NCBI GenBank assembly: GCA_038127535.1
Contig: JAYPHU010000035.1
Span: 1-26,143 of the forward strand
DNA length: 26,143 nucleotides
Reading direction: 5' to 3'
DNA from: JAYPHU01 sp038127535
Lineage (GTDB): Bacteria > Pseudomonadota > Alphaproteobacteria > Rhodospirillales > UBA2165
Part shown: positions 8,271 through 16,333 of the stretch, in pieces
Layout: the number at the start of each line of letters is the position of its first letter
Numbering within the stretch: the first letter of the stretch is position 1
Program-made: the position numbers and the translations under genes
The notes under the pieces: model-generated
Database searches by the model: none
What the model saw: only the letters and a program-made list of their open reading frames with translations
What the model was told of the DNA's origin: nothing

Positions 8271-8972
8271 CTGCTGATCGTCGAAGACGACGAGCTCGTC
8301 CAGTCCTTGCTGACCGCCTATCTGAAGGCGGAAAATTTCAAGGTCAGCTACGCCAGCACCGGCAAGGAAATGCTGGCGATCATGAACAGCGAGACAATCG
8401 ACCTGATCCTGTTGGACCTGGGCCTGCCGGACGAAGACGGGTTGACCCTGACCCGCCAGGTGCGGGCGCGCTCCAACCTACCGATTATCGTGATCACCGC
8501 GCGCAAGAGCCGTGAAGACCGGCTGGCGGCGCTGGAACTGGGCGCGGACGATAACCTCACCAAGCCGTTCGATCCGGAGAAACTGGTGCTGCGGGTGCAT
8601 AATCTGTTGGACCGGGCGGGTACCGATACCGCCGCCTCGACGTCAACAACGATGCACTCTCAAGACAGTTTGGAGTATGACGGCTGGCGCATCGATATCA
8701 GCGGACACACGGTCACCTCGCCCGGCGGCGATGATGTGACCCTGACCAATACGGAATTCAATTTGTTCGCAGCGCTCGCCAAAGCGCCCAATCGGGCGCT
8801 GAGCCGCGATTATCTTATGGACGCGATTTCCAGGGACGATGACGCGCCATCGGACCGGCTGATCGATGTGCTGATCAGCCGGGTGCGCAAGAAGGTCGAG
8901 GAAGAAGCCAAGAAGCCGCGCCTGATAGCGACGGTACCCGGCTACGGCTATAAATTCACCGGCGTCTCTTAA
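8271..8972 (+). CDS. OmpR/PhoB-family response regulator (start uncertain)
   Basis: A two-domain response regulator of about 233 residues. The receiver domain begins LLIVEDDELV, has the phospho-acceptor Asp in LILLDLGLPDEDG (near residue 49), the conserved Thr in IVITARK and Lys in LTKPFD. The C-terminal winged helix has LTNTEFNLFAALA, the recognition part DRLIDVLISRVRKKVE and the wing ATVPGYGYKF. The start is unclear. The frame is closed by TAA at 8262-8264, which directly follows an ATG (8259) with a good GGAGG at 8244-8248. TTG 8307 would delete the acidic pocket, so the coding sequence must begin between 8265 and 8274; CTG 8271 is listed as a guess. A sequence error or small insertion after the ATG is also possible. 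No histidine kinase gene is adjacent. Confidence 0.85.
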   Translation: MLIVEDDELVQSLLTAYLKAENFKVSYASTGKEMLAIMNSETIDLILLDLGLPDEDGLTLTRQVRARSNLPIIVITARKSREDRLAALELGADDNLTKPFDPEKLVLRVHNLLDRAGTDTAASTSTTMHSQDSLEYDGWRIDISGHTVTSPGGDDVTLTNTEFNLFAALAKAPNRALSRDYLMDAISRDDDAPSDRLIDVLISRVRKKVEEEAKKPRLIATVPGYGYKFTGVS

Positions 8973-8989
8973 TATCCCCGAAATTTTGC

Positions 8990-10003
8990 CTACTTGATTG
9001 CCTGAGGATTGATCGGCGAACCGGTGCCTCGTGAGATCACCAGCGGCGGCGCGCACAGGAAGAATTCGTAGACGCCGTCCTTGGCGCAGTCTTCCACCAG
9101 TTCCCGCAGATACCAAATCTCGCCGTGCACGATTCCGATATAGGGAATAGTCACCCAGTGCCAGGGCTGGTTGGTGCCGTCCACCGTTTCGTTCGGCCGC
9201 ACCTCGATGCCCCAGGTGTCGGAGCAGATGCCGGCGATCTGTTTCTCGTGGATCCAGTCGACGGTCTCGAAGGCCAGGCCCGGCGCATCGCCGCCGCCAT
9301 AGCCGCCCCATTCGCCCTTATCCAGGCAATCGGCCATCTGGCCGGTGTTGACGATTACGAAGTCGCCGCGCTTGATCTCCACGCCCTGCTTCTTGGCGGT
9401 GGCGTTGAGATCGCGAATGGTGATGCCGTACCCGTCCGCGAGGCGCTTTTTGCCCTTGTAGCGGGCGACGTCGAGCAGAACGCCGCGGCCGACCATCTTG
9501 TTGGCGAACTTTTCAATGCCGTTCTTATGGGCGCCCCGGGAATCGACCAGGGTGGCGCTGTAGCCGTTCCACATCTGATCGCCGGCGAACACGTGAGATA
9601 GCGCGTCCCACTGGCTAGCCGCCTGGGTCGGCAGGTTGATGGTGTCGTCGGCGTAGCGCATGCCGACCAGCGGCTCCTGAATGCCCTGCACCGCATCCGT
9701 GCCGGTGGCGAGCATCTTGTGCAGCGGATTATAGCGGCCGCCGAACAGGCCTTTCTGCGGGCCGTTCTCGTCCAGCTCCAAGCCGAGGCGGAAGACCTTG
9801 CCCTTCTTGATCAGCTTGGCCGCGTCAACAATGTCCTCGGGTTTGATGTAGTTGAGCACGCCGAGCTCGTCGCGCTTGCCCCATTTGCCCCAGTTGGAGA
9901 GCTGCTTGCCCTTACGGATGACATCGGCCTTGCGGAGGCCCTTCTTGCCGCGCCGGGCGCTGGCCTTTTTCTTGGTCGCTTTCTTTTTCGCTGCTTTCGC
10001 CAT
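8990..10003 (-). CDS. Cyclase-family metal hydrolase with lysine-rich N-terminal tail
   Basis: A 337-residue protein of the putative cyclase family (PF04199; kynurenine formamidase and isatin hydrolase relatives), which hydrolyses cyclic or formyl amides with a divalent metal. Family segments are NWGKWGKRDELGVLNYI (37-53), the metal-site region SQWDALSHVFAGDQMWNGY (130-148, in place of the HxGTHxD form) and DFVIVNTGQMA. ATG 10003 is chosen because GGGAG precedes it and because the longer frame begins in the intergenic gap. Residues 2-24 are almost only Lys, Ala and Arg (AKAAKKKATKKKASARRGKK), resembling histone-H1-like tails and unusual for this family. It diverges from the amidase operon (177 bp gap), suggesting shared control and a role in opening a cyclic amide or lactone. 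Confidence 0.82.
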   Translation of the reverse strand: MAKAAKKKATKKKASARRGKKGLRKADVIRKGKQLSNWGKWGKRDELGVLNYIKPEDIVDAAKLIKKGKVFRLGLELDENGPQKGLFGGRYNPLHKMLATGTDAVQGIQEPLVGMRYADDTINLPTQAASQWDALSHVFAGDQMWNGYSATLVDSRGAHKNGIEKFANKMVGRGVLLDVARYKGKKRLADGYGITIRDLNATAKKQGVEIKRGDFVIVNTGQMADCLDKGEWGGYGGGDAPGLAFETVDWIHEKQIAGICSDTWGIEVRPNETVDGTNQPWHWVTIPYIGIVHGEIWYLRELVEDCAKDGVYEFFLCAPPLVISRGTGSPINPQAIK

Positions 10004-10180
10004 AATGGAAACTCCCTGATGCGAATTTGTTAAAGTTGCCGCCATCCTAAGGCCCGGCTTTTTTCCTGTCGAGGGAACAGCCGGATATATCTGCACCGGT
10101 CCGGCTTTGGCCTTGCGAAGGCGGGGATTATTTCAATAATCCGGGGCAACGACAACACACCTGGGCGGATACCTATATAT

Positions 10181-11590
10181 ATGACTAATTGGTTGGATAG
10201 GCCGATCGCGGAAACGGCGGCGGCGCTTCGGGACGGAAAACTCTCAGCGCGGTCCCTGACCGAAGAGGCGATTGCCCGCCACGACAAGTGGGACGGCCAG
10301 CTTCAAGCCTATAAAAGCTGGGACTCGGACTACGCCCTGGCGCAAGCCGATTTGGCCGACGGCGCGTTCAAGGCCGGGCGGGATTTGGGCCCGGCGCAAG
10401 GACTTATCTTCTCAGTTAAGGACATCTATGGCGTGGTCGGGTTCCCCACCTTCGCCGGCTCGCCCAAACAATTGCCCACCGAGGACTGGTCCAAGGACGG
10501 GACCATGGTCGCCACGGCTCGAAACCAGTTGTGCGTCGTTCCCGGCAAGACCCACACGGTGGAGTTCGCCTATGGTGGGCTCGGCACCAATCTCCATTGG
10601 GGCACGCCGCGCAACCCGTGGGATGCGGACGACCATCGCACCCCCGGCGGATCAAGTTGCGGCGCCGGCGTCAGCCTGTGGGAAGGCTCCGCGCAGATCG
10701 CTTATGGCACGGACACAGGCGGCTCGGTGCGGGTGCCCGCCTCCATGACCGGTTGCGCCGGACTGAAAACCACCAAGGGCCGCTGGCCGACAGACGGGAT
10801 CACCGAGCTCAGCGCCACCATGGACACGCCGGGTATTCTGGCGCGATCCGTTGCGGACCTCGCCTACGGTTTCGCCTGCCTTGATCCGGCGGCGCGGGCT
10901 GCCAACGCCAAACCTATTACACCGGCCGAGATCGGCAGTGTGCGCATTGGCACCACAAGTCATCATTTCTGGGAAAGCTGCGACGCGGACGTGGCGGACA
11001 CGGTCGAGAGGGCCATCTCGGAAATCTGCGCCCAGGCGGGCCGCACGACGCCTATAGCCTTCCCGGAAGCCGGCGAGTCGGTCCGGGTGCTGGGTGAAGG
11101 GGCCATTGTCGCCGCCGAAGGCTGGGCCTTCCTGGAGAGGTGTTTGCCCGACTGGATCGACACGCTGGACCCACTGGTCCGGAGCCGGATGGAAGACGGG
11201 CGCGTTGTCACCGCACCCCGGTATTTGAATGCGCTGAGACGGATCGCCGAGTTGCAGGCCTCCACCTACGCAAGAATGAGAGAGATCGACGTGTTGTTGG
11301 TCCCGACCATCCCGGCGACGCCGCCCAAAGTGGATGACGTGCAGGGCGCGAATTCCTATAAAGCCGCCAATCTGCTGGCGCTGAGCAACACCATGCCCGG
11401 CAATGTCTTAGGCCTGTGCGGCATTACCCTGCTGGCCGGCAAGGATTCATCCGGCATGCCGGTGGGCCTGCAACTCATCGCCAAGCCTAACGACGAGGAA
11501 CGCCTAATCGCCGTGGCACAGGCAATCGAAAATGTCATTGGCTCCGCTGTTGACCGGCTGGGCCGCCCGCCTCTTGGTGGATCATCATAA
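10181..11590 (+). CDS. Amidase (amidase-signature family)
   Basis: A 469-residue amidase-signature hydrolase, full length. The Ser-cisSer-Lys triad is visible: Lys80 in FSVKDIYG, the cis-Ser in PGGSSCGAG (158-159) and the nucleophile Ser182 in DTGGSVRVPA. The family hydrolyses amide bonds, including carbamoyl and half-amide products of ring opening, in the cytoplasm; GatA has the same fold, but no gatB or gatC is near, so a catabolic amidase fits better. It is the first gene of a tightly spaced plus-strand series and starts at an ATG just after TATATAT, with only a weak ribosome site (GGCGG) upstream. It ends 12 bp before the alpha/beta hydrolase gene. Confidence 0.9.
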   Translation: MTNWLDRPIAETAAALRDGKLSARSLTEEAIARHDKWDGQLQAYKSWDSDYALAQADLADGAFKAGRDLGPAQGLIFSVKDIYGVVGFPTFAGSPKQLPTEDWSKDGTMVATARNQLCVVPGKTHTVEFAYGGLGTNLHWGTPRNPWDADDHRTPGGSSCGAGVSLWEGSAQIAYGTDTGGSVRVPASMTGCAGLKTTKGRWPTDGITELSATMDTPGILARSVADLAYGFACLDPAARAANAKPITPAEIGSVRIGTTSHHFWESCDADVADTVERAISEICAQAGRTTPIAFPEAGESVRVLGEGAIVAAEGWAFLERCLPDWIDTLDPLVRSRMEDGRVVTAPRYLNALRRIAELQASTYARMREIDVLLVPTIPATPPKVDDVQGANSYKAANLLALSNTMPGNVLGLCGITLLAGKDSSGMPVGLQLIAKPNDEERLIAVAQAIENVIGSAVDRLGRPPLGGSS

Positions 11591-11602
11591 GGAGAGACAG
11601 CA

Positions 11603-12391
11603 ATGAGAGTTCCGGTGAACGGCATCTCCATGTATTACGAGATCGACGGCACGGAGGGCAAGCCCTGGCTGACGTTTTCCAATAGCCTGTGCGCCACGGT
11701 GCGCATGTGGGACGAACAGGTCGAAGTGCTGAAAGACGATTTCCGTATCCTGCGTTACGACACACGGGGCCACGGACGGACAGAGCCCGCCGCCGGCAAG
11801 TATTCCCTAACACAGTTGGCGGAGGATTTGTTGGACCTGTGGGACGCCCTGAAGATCGACAAATCTCATTTTGTTGGCCTGTCTCTCGGCGGTTTTACGG
11901 CCTGGCCCGTGGCGGCCAAGGCGCCTCAACGGTTGCTGAGCCTGGCCATTTGCGATTCACGCGCCGACTGCCCGGACGCCTACCAGGAGTTTTGGAGTGG
12001 CCGGATCGAGCTGGTCACCAACCAAGGCATGGAATCCATCGTCCAGCCGACGGCGGAGCGCTGGTTCACCGAGGGCGCGCTGAAAAATCAGCCGGACACG
12101 ATCGAAGAGGTCAAAGGCATGATCCGGGACACCTCTGCCAACGGCTATATTGGCTGTGCCCATGCAATCCTCGGACTGGATTATCTGGAGACGCTCAAGG
12201 ATATCTCCGTGCCGACCATCTTTATTGTCGGCTCGCAGGATCATGCCACGCCACCGGAGGCCTCCAAGGACATGCAGTCACGGGTCACCGGTAGCCAGTA
12301 TGTGGAAATTGATCCCGGCTCGCACTTGTCGAACATGGAAAACCCGGCGGCCTTTAATAAGGCGCTGACCGGTTTTTTGACCGGCCTCTAA
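11603..12391 (+). CDS. Alpha/beta hydrolase, 3-oxoadipate enol-lactonase-like
   Basis: A 262-residue alpha/beta-fold hydrolase. The nucleophile elbow is GLSLGG with Ser94. The acid is Asp213 in VGSQDHATPP and the base His241 in DPGSHLSNME. The oxyanion and cap regions follow the PcaD pattern (FSNSLCATVRMWDEQV, RYDTRGHGRTEPAAGKYSL, LLDLWDALKID). PcaD hydrolyses an enol-lactone in aromatic catabolism, and relatives such as RutD act on aminoacrylate or esters. The start follows AGGAGAG. It sits 12 bp after the amidase and 26 bp before the reductase, so it is almost surely cotranscribed. The specific lactone or ester is unknown. Confidence 0.87.
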   Translation: MRVPVNGISMYYEIDGTEGKPWLTFSNSLCATVRMWDEQVEVLKDDFRILRYDTRGHGRTEPAAGKYSLTQLAEDLLDLWDALKIDKSHFVGLSLGGFTAWPVAAKAPQRLLSLAICDSRADCPDAYQEFWSGRIELVTNQGMESIVQPTAERWFTEGALKNQPDTIEEVKGMIRDTSANGYIGCAHAILGLDYLETLKDISVPTIFIVGSQDHATPPEASKDMQSRVTGSQYVEIDPGSHLSNMENPAAFNKALTGFLTGL

Positions 12392-12417
12392 TTACTAATT
12401 CTGGAAGGACTAAGAAC

Positions 12418-13308
12418 ATGAGCAAACTCGTCGGCGTCGTTGGCCTTGGAATCATGGGCGGTTCATTCGCCCGCAACATGCTGAAGGACGGGGTCTCCGT
12501 CATCGGCTTTGATATCTTGGACGACAATGTGAAAACGATCGTCGATGCCGGCGGCCAGGCCGGCGCCTCGCCCAAGGATGTGGCGGAAAAGGCCGACGTG
12601 GTAATCACCTCCCTACCCTCGGTCAAAGCGTTCGAAGCGGTGATCTCGGGCGAAGACGGGATCAAGGCCGCCGGCAAGAGGGGCCTGATCGTCATTGAAT
12701 GCTCCACCTTTCCCATCGCCGACAAGCAAGTGGCCCATGATGCGCTGGCGGAGGTGGGCGCCATCGCGCTCGACTGCCCGATCAGCGGCACCGGATCGCA
12801 AGCCGCCAACAAGGACCTCTCGGTCTATGTGAGCGGCGATGAAGCCGCCGCCAAAGAGGTGCAGTTCGTGTTCGACGCCTTTGCCCGCTCCACCTTTTAT
12901 GTGGGCGAGTTCGGTAACGGCAGCAAAATGAAGTTCGTCGCCAACCACCTGGTTCATATCCACAACGTGGCGACCGCCGAAGCGTTCGTGTTGGGCATGA
13001 AAGCCGGGCTGGACCCTGCCACCATCTACGACGTGATCAAGGACGGCGCGGGCAACTCTCGGATATTTGAGTTGCGCGGCCCCATGATGGTGGAGGACGA
13101 TTACTCTGCGGCCACCATGAAGATGGGCGTCTGGCTGAAAGATATGACCACCATCGGCGATTTTGCGTCCGAGCTGAACTGCCCGACGCCGTTGTTCACA
13201 GCCGGGCGGGACATCTATCAGGCGGGCCTCGCCCACGGCATGCATGACCAGGACACCGCATCGGTCTGCCGGGTGCTAGAAGACATGGCCGCTCACAAGC
13301 GCAAGTAA
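12418..13308 (+). CDS. NAD(P)-dependent beta-hydroxyacid dehydrogenase (3-hydroxyisobutyrate dehydrogenase family)
   Basis: A 296-residue two-domain beta-hydroxyacid dehydrogenase. The N-terminal Rossmann fold has GLGIMG at 10-14. The substrate loop is DCPISGTGSQAANKDLSVYVSG, slightly changed from the usual DAPVSGG. The catalytic Lys172 and its Asn176 lie in GNGSKMKFVANHL. The family oxidises 3-hydroxy acids such as 3-hydroxyisobutyrate, tartronate semialdehyde or 2-(hydroxymethyl)glutarate. The last is a step of nicotinate fermentation that also uses a Mo-hydroxylase, so a parallel route is conceivable here. The gene lies inside the operon, with 26 bp and 17 bp gaps to its neighbours and an AAGGACT site before the ATG. 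Confidence 0.87.
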   Translation: MSKLVGVVGLGIMGGSFARNMLKDGVSVIGFDILDDNVKTIVDAGGQAGASPKDVAEKADVVITSLPSVKAFEAVISGEDGIKAAGKRGLIVIECSTFPIADKQVAHDALAEVGAIALDCPISGTGSQAANKDLSVYVSGDEAAAKEVQFVFDAFARSTFYVGEFGNGSKMKFVANHLVHIHNVATAEAFVLGMKAGLDPATIYDVIKDGAGNSRIFELRGPMMVEDDYSAATMKMGVWLKDMTTIGDFASELNCPTPLFTAGRDIYQAGLAHGMHDQDTASVCRVLEDMAAHKRK

Positions 13309-13325
13309 GTTGAAGGGATAAGAAG

Positions 13326-14198
13326 ATGGACTCGCCACGGGACAGACTGCCCTATTCGCCGATCACTGAGCGGCCAAAACTGACGCTGCCCGGCGGCGCG
13401 CGGATGGCCGTCTGGACCATCATGAATGTGGAGCATTGGGACAGCGAAAATCCGCAGCCCCGCACCATCTTGCCGCCGCCCATGGGCCAGCCATTATTGC
13501 CCGATGTGCCCAACTGGTCTTGGCATGAATACGGCAACAGGGTCGGGTTTTGGCGGCTCCGGGACATGTTCAAGGGCTATGGCGTGACCCCGACCCTGGC
13601 CATGAACGGCAAGATAATCGAGAGCTACAAACCCATCGTCGACGTGGCGCTGGAGGGCGGCTGGGAGTTCATGGGCCACGGCTATGTCCAAGGCCCCATG
13701 CACCGGCTCGATGATCAGCGGGAACATATCCGCAGCACCGTTGAAGCGATCAAGGATTTCACCGGCAAGGGACCGCGCGGCTGGGAAAGCCCCGGCCTGA
13801 CCGAAACCATGGAAACACTGGATATCCTGGCTGAAGAAGGCATCGAGTACGTGGCTGACTGGCCCTTGGATGATCAGCCGGTCGAGCTTCAGGTCAAATC
13901 GGGCAAAATGTATTCGGTCCCCTATCCGGTGGAGACCAATGACATCACCATGATGGCGCTACACCATCACTCCTCGGTGGAGTTCGCCACCAAGTGCATC
14001 GATCATTTTGATCGCTTATATGAAGAGTCGGCGGACATCACCCGGGTCATGGGGATCAGCATGCACACCTATATCAGCGGCGTGCCTCACCGCTCTAAAT
14101 ATGTGGAACAGGTCTACAAACACATCACGTCCAAACCGGACGTGCTGATCTGGACCGGGGAACAAATTCTCGACTGGTTTATTGAACAAACGGCTTAA
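13326..14198 (+). CDS. Polysaccharide-deacetylase-family protein, PuuE (allantoinase)-like
   Basis: A 290-residue NodB-homology protein of the PuuE type, which hydrolyses cyclic ureides or imides instead of chitin. Family features are AVWTIMNVEHWDSENPQPRT, the WHEYGNRVGFWRLRDMFKGY stretch, WEFMGHGYVQGPMHRLDDQ and RGWESPGLTETMETLDILAE, VADWPLDDQPVEL and SVPYPVETNDI. There is no signal peptide, which argues for a cytoplasmic small-molecule hydrolase. It has an AAGGGATAAGAAG leader in front of the ATG and lies 17 bp after the dehydrogenase and 26 bp before the RidA gene. With the cyclase and amidase nearby, ring opening of a cyclic amide is plausible, but the substrate is inferred only. Confidence 0.82.
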   Translation: MDSPRDRLPYSPITERPKLTLPGGARMAVWTIMNVEHWDSENPQPRTILPPPMGQPLLPDVPNWSWHEYGNRVGFWRLRDMFKGYGVTPTLAMNGKIIESYKPIVDVALEGGWEFMGHGYVQGPMHRLDDQREHIRSTVEAIKDFTGKGPRGWESPGLTETMETLDILAEEGIEYVADWPLDDQPVELQVKSGKMYSVPYPVETNDITMMALHHHSSVEFATKCIDHFDRLYEESADITRVMGISMHTYISGVPHRSKYVEQVYKHITSKPDVLIWTGEQILDWFIEQTA

Positions 14199-14224
14199 TT
14201 GGCAAATTACAGAGAGGAAAGACC

Positions 14225-14623
14225 ATGGCACTCGAACGCATCAATCCGGACGGCATGTACAAGCCCAACAAGGGCATCTATAGCCAGGTGGTAAAATCCA
14301 CCGGCTCCACCACGGTCCATGTGGCCGGAACAGTCTCCTTTGACGAAGACGCCAATGTAGTCGGCGTCGGCGATATGAGCGCTCAGGTCCAGCAAATTCT
14401 GGCCAATATCAAAGTGTCCCTGGAAGCGGCCGGCGCCTCGCCGTCGGATGTGGTACGGATCAATGTCTATACTCTCGACTGTGACGACTATGTGCAGAAC
14501 GGCGCGCCCCACGTGATCGCCTTTTTCGGCGACACCAAACCGGTCTCCACCACCGTGGCGGTTAGCCGGCTGGTGCATCGCGACTGGGTGGTCGAGATCG
14601 AAGCCACTGCGGTGATTGATTAA
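14225..14623 (+). CDS. RidA/YjgF-family protein lacking the usual active-site arginine
   Basis: A 132-residue RidA-fold protein, normal in length. The N-terminal part has YSQVVKSTGSTTVHVAGTV, then MSAQVQQILANIKVSLEAAG and VVRINVYTLDCDDYVQN, then PVSTTVAVSRLVHRDWVVEI and EATAVI. Canonical RidA enamine/imine deaminases have Arg within the PARS segment, while here the same place reads PVSTT, so the arginine is replaced by Ser. This points to one of the arginine-lacking Rid subgroups whose reaction is not settled. A pathway-specific role such as releasing ammonia from an enamine intermediate is inferred from context. It follows AGAGGAAAG and belongs to the amidase operon. Confidence 0.85.
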   Translation: MALERINPDGMYKPNKGIYSQVVKSTGSTTVHVAGTVSFDEDANVVGVGDMSAQVQQILANIKVSLEAAGASPSDVVRINVYTLDCDDYVQNGAPHVIAFFGDTKPVSTTVAVSRLVHRDWVVEIEATAVID

Positions 14624-14654
14624 CGCACCTGTCGGTCTCCAACGAAGTGATTTC

Positions 14655-14692
14655 CCGCCTCGGCGGGCATTGATCCCGCCCCGCCCAGGCGG
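14655..14692. repeat. GC-rich inverted repeat between the RidA and GST genes
   Basis: CCGCCT (14655-14660) pairs with AGGCGG (14687-14692), and inside it GGCGGG (14662-14667) pairs with CCCGCC (14675-14680) around a seven-base loop. The same bases can alternatively fold into two shorter hairpins. No T run follows, so it is not a classical terminator. It lies in the only long gap (162 bp) of the plus-strand series and may attenuate transcription or stabilise the upstream mRNA. Confidence 0.45.
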
Positions 14693-14785
14693 TAAATTCC
14701 GCGCAATTCATCACGCGCCCGAGCGTACAGACATATGAGCGCCGAAATCGCGCCAAACATTTCATACCGGAAGGAAACAGACCCC

Positions 14786-15421
14786 ATGATCGATCTCTAT
14801 ACCTGGTTCACCCCGAACGGCCGTAAAATCTCCATCATGCTGGAGGAAATCGGCATGGATTACGAAGTCCATCCCGTGAATATCGGCCAGGGCGAACAGC
14901 ACGACCCGGAATTCCTGAGAATCAGCCCTAACAATAAAATTCCGGCCATCGTCGACCGGGACAACGGTATGTCGCTAATGGAAACCGGCGCGATCCTAAT
15001 GTATCTCGGCAAGAAGTCGGGCAAGCTGTTTCCGACCGACGAAAAGAACTATTGGGACATAATGCAGTGGCTGATGTTCCAGAAGGCCAGCGTCGGCCCA
15101 ATGTTCGGTCAGGTCCACACGTTCGTGAAATACGGTGAAGGCAAGAACGTCGAGGCCAGCGAGCGCTATCTCAACGAATGTAAGCGCCTTTATGGCGTGA
15201 TGGATCGGCATCTGGCGGATAAGGATTATTTCGTCGCCGACGAGCTGACCATCGTCGATGTGGCCATCTTCCCATGGGTCGGCCGCCATGACTGGCAGAC
15301 CGTCGATCTGAACGAGTTCCCCAACGTGAAAAAGTGGTATGTCAATCTGGCCAACCGCCCGGCCTTCCAGAAAGGCTGGAAAGTACCGGAGAATGACCAG
15401 CCGCTGCCCATGCCCAGCTAA
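14786..15421 (+). CDS. Glutathione S-transferase, Nu class (YfcG/YghU-like)
   Basis: A 211-residue cytoplasmic GST. The start MIDLYTWFTPNGRKISIMLE closely follows E. coli YfcG, including the TPNG motif that replaces the usual catalytic Ser/Cys. RISPNNKIPAIVD carries the conserved cis-Pro, and LMETGAILMYLGKKSG the glutathione-binding Glu-Thr (Glu-Ser in YfcG). The C-terminal helical domain has LTIVDVAIFPWVGRHDW. Nu-class enzymes work mainly as disulfide-bond reductases that bind glutathione disulfide. The ATG at 14786 is preferred to the upstream ATG 14735 because GGAAGGAAAC precedes it and homology starts there. Its 162-bp leader suggests it could have its own promoter while remaining in the operon. 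Confidence 0.9.
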   Translation: MIDLYTWFTPNGRKISIMLEEIGMDYEVHPVNIGQGEQHDPEFLRISPNNKIPAIVDRDNGMSLMETGAILMYLGKKSGKLFPTDEKNYWDIMQWLMFQKASVGPMFGQVHTFVKYGEGKNVEASERYLNECKRLYGVMDRHLADKDYFVADELTIVDVAIFPWVGRHDWQTVDLNEFPNVKKWYVNLANRPAFQKGWKVPENDQPLPMPS

Positions 15422-15449
15422 TTCAATCCCGTTTATCAGGAGAAAACCC

Positions 15450-15761
15450 ATGCCTGCATACTGGCTCGCCCGTTCTAAAGTCAACGACGCCGAAGGCTAT
15501 AAGCGCTACACCGATCTGGTGCCGGAAATCTTGAAGAAATACGGCGGCAAACCGCTCAGCCGCGGTGGCAAGTATCAGGTCATGGAAGGTCCGGAATACT
15601 TTAACCGCTTCATCGTGGTTGAGTTCCCCACCATGGAGGACGCCGTCGCTTGCTTTGAATCCGAAGAATACCAGGCGGCCGCAGCGTTCCGCCGGGACGG
15701 ATCCGGCGAGGTGGAGAACGTCATCGTCGACGCCACGTCCGGCGACGGGCTCGGCACCTGA
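15450..15761 (+). CDS. DUF1330-family protein
   Basis: A 103-residue small alpha/beta protein with the DUF1330 pattern: an opening strand AYWLARSKVNDAEGYKRYTD, then ILKKYGGKPLSRGGKYQVME, and FIVVEFPTMEDAVACFESEE followed by a tail with GEVENVIV. The fold is a ferredoxin-like dimeric barrel, often met next to catabolic genes, with no agreed reaction. ATG 15450 follows AGGAG; a longer frame without a ribosome site overlaps the GST gene and is rejected. It lies 28 bp after the GST and 29 bp before the cupin, so it is part of the same transcript. Confidence 0.85.
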   Translation: MPAYWLARSKVNDAEGYKRYTDLVPEILKKYGGKPLSRGGKYQVMEGPEYFNRFIVVEFPTMEDAVACFESEEYQAAAAFRRDGSGEVENVIVDATSGDGLGT

Positions 15762-15790
15762 TCAGCGGTTTCTTTTAGCGGAGGATCGTC

Positions 15791-16321
15791 ATGACCGAAA
15801 CACCCGCGCCTCAGGACATGGAAGACCGGATCGCCCGGTTCAAGGATCTGAAGTACAGCAAGACCGGCTATCTGGACACGCGCATCCCGGAACATGAGCG
15901 CCACACCTATAATGTGATCGGCCGGGGTGTGACCGAGGATCCGAACCTGGCTCCGGCCATCACGGATTCCCGGGATTTCAACCTGACCTTTATCGGCGCC
16001 GATCCCGGCAAGGGCGCGGCGCTGCATGATCACCCAACGGTCGAGGTCTTCATTCCCATGACCGGCAAGTGGGCGATCATCTGGGGCGATGAAGGCGAGA
16101 ACGAGGTCATTCTGGATCAGTTTGACACCATATCCGTGCCACCGGGTGTGATGCGTGGCTTCCGCAATGAAGGCTGCGAGCACGGGTTTATCATGGCGAT
16201 CCTGGGCGGCTCCGACTCCGGCCACGTGGACTGGGCCGAGCAGGTGCTCGAACGCGCCCGGCAAACCGGTCTGACCCTGGACGAAGACGGCCGGCTAGTC
16301 GAACTGGCCCCCGGCGAATAA
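15791..16321 (+). CDS. Cupin-domain protein
   Basis: A 176-residue cupin. The metal-binding first motif is seen as GKGAALHDHPTVEVFIPMTG, which supplies two His and a Glu, and the second motif as DTISVPPGVMRGFRNEG. The second-motif His is replaced by Arg, so metal binding may use fewer ligands. An N-terminal extension of about 70 residues precedes the barrel. Cupins of this kind act as dioxygenases, isomerases or hydrolases on small acids, and the sequence does not choose between these. It is in the operon between the DUF1330 and VOC genes, with a GGAGG-like site (GCGGAGGATC) before the ATG. Confidence 0.8.
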   Translation: MTETPAPQDMEDRIARFKDLKYSKTGYLDTRIPEHERHTYNVIGRGVTEDPNLAPAITDSRDFNLTFIGADPGKGAALHDHPTVEVFIPMTGKWAIIWGDEGENEVILDQFDTISVPPGVMRGFRNEGCEHGFIMAILGGSDSGHVDWAEQVLERARQTGLTLDEDGRLVELAPGE

Positions 16322-16333
16322 GGGAGATGTCCA

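Noticed and set aside
8195..8515. Reading frame overlapping the response regulator
   Set aside because: It turns into arginine-rich shadow sequence of the regulator frame and resembles no protein.
8307..8972. Response regulator starting at TTG 8307
   Set aside because: It would delete the first strand and acidic residues (IVEDDE) of the receiver domain.
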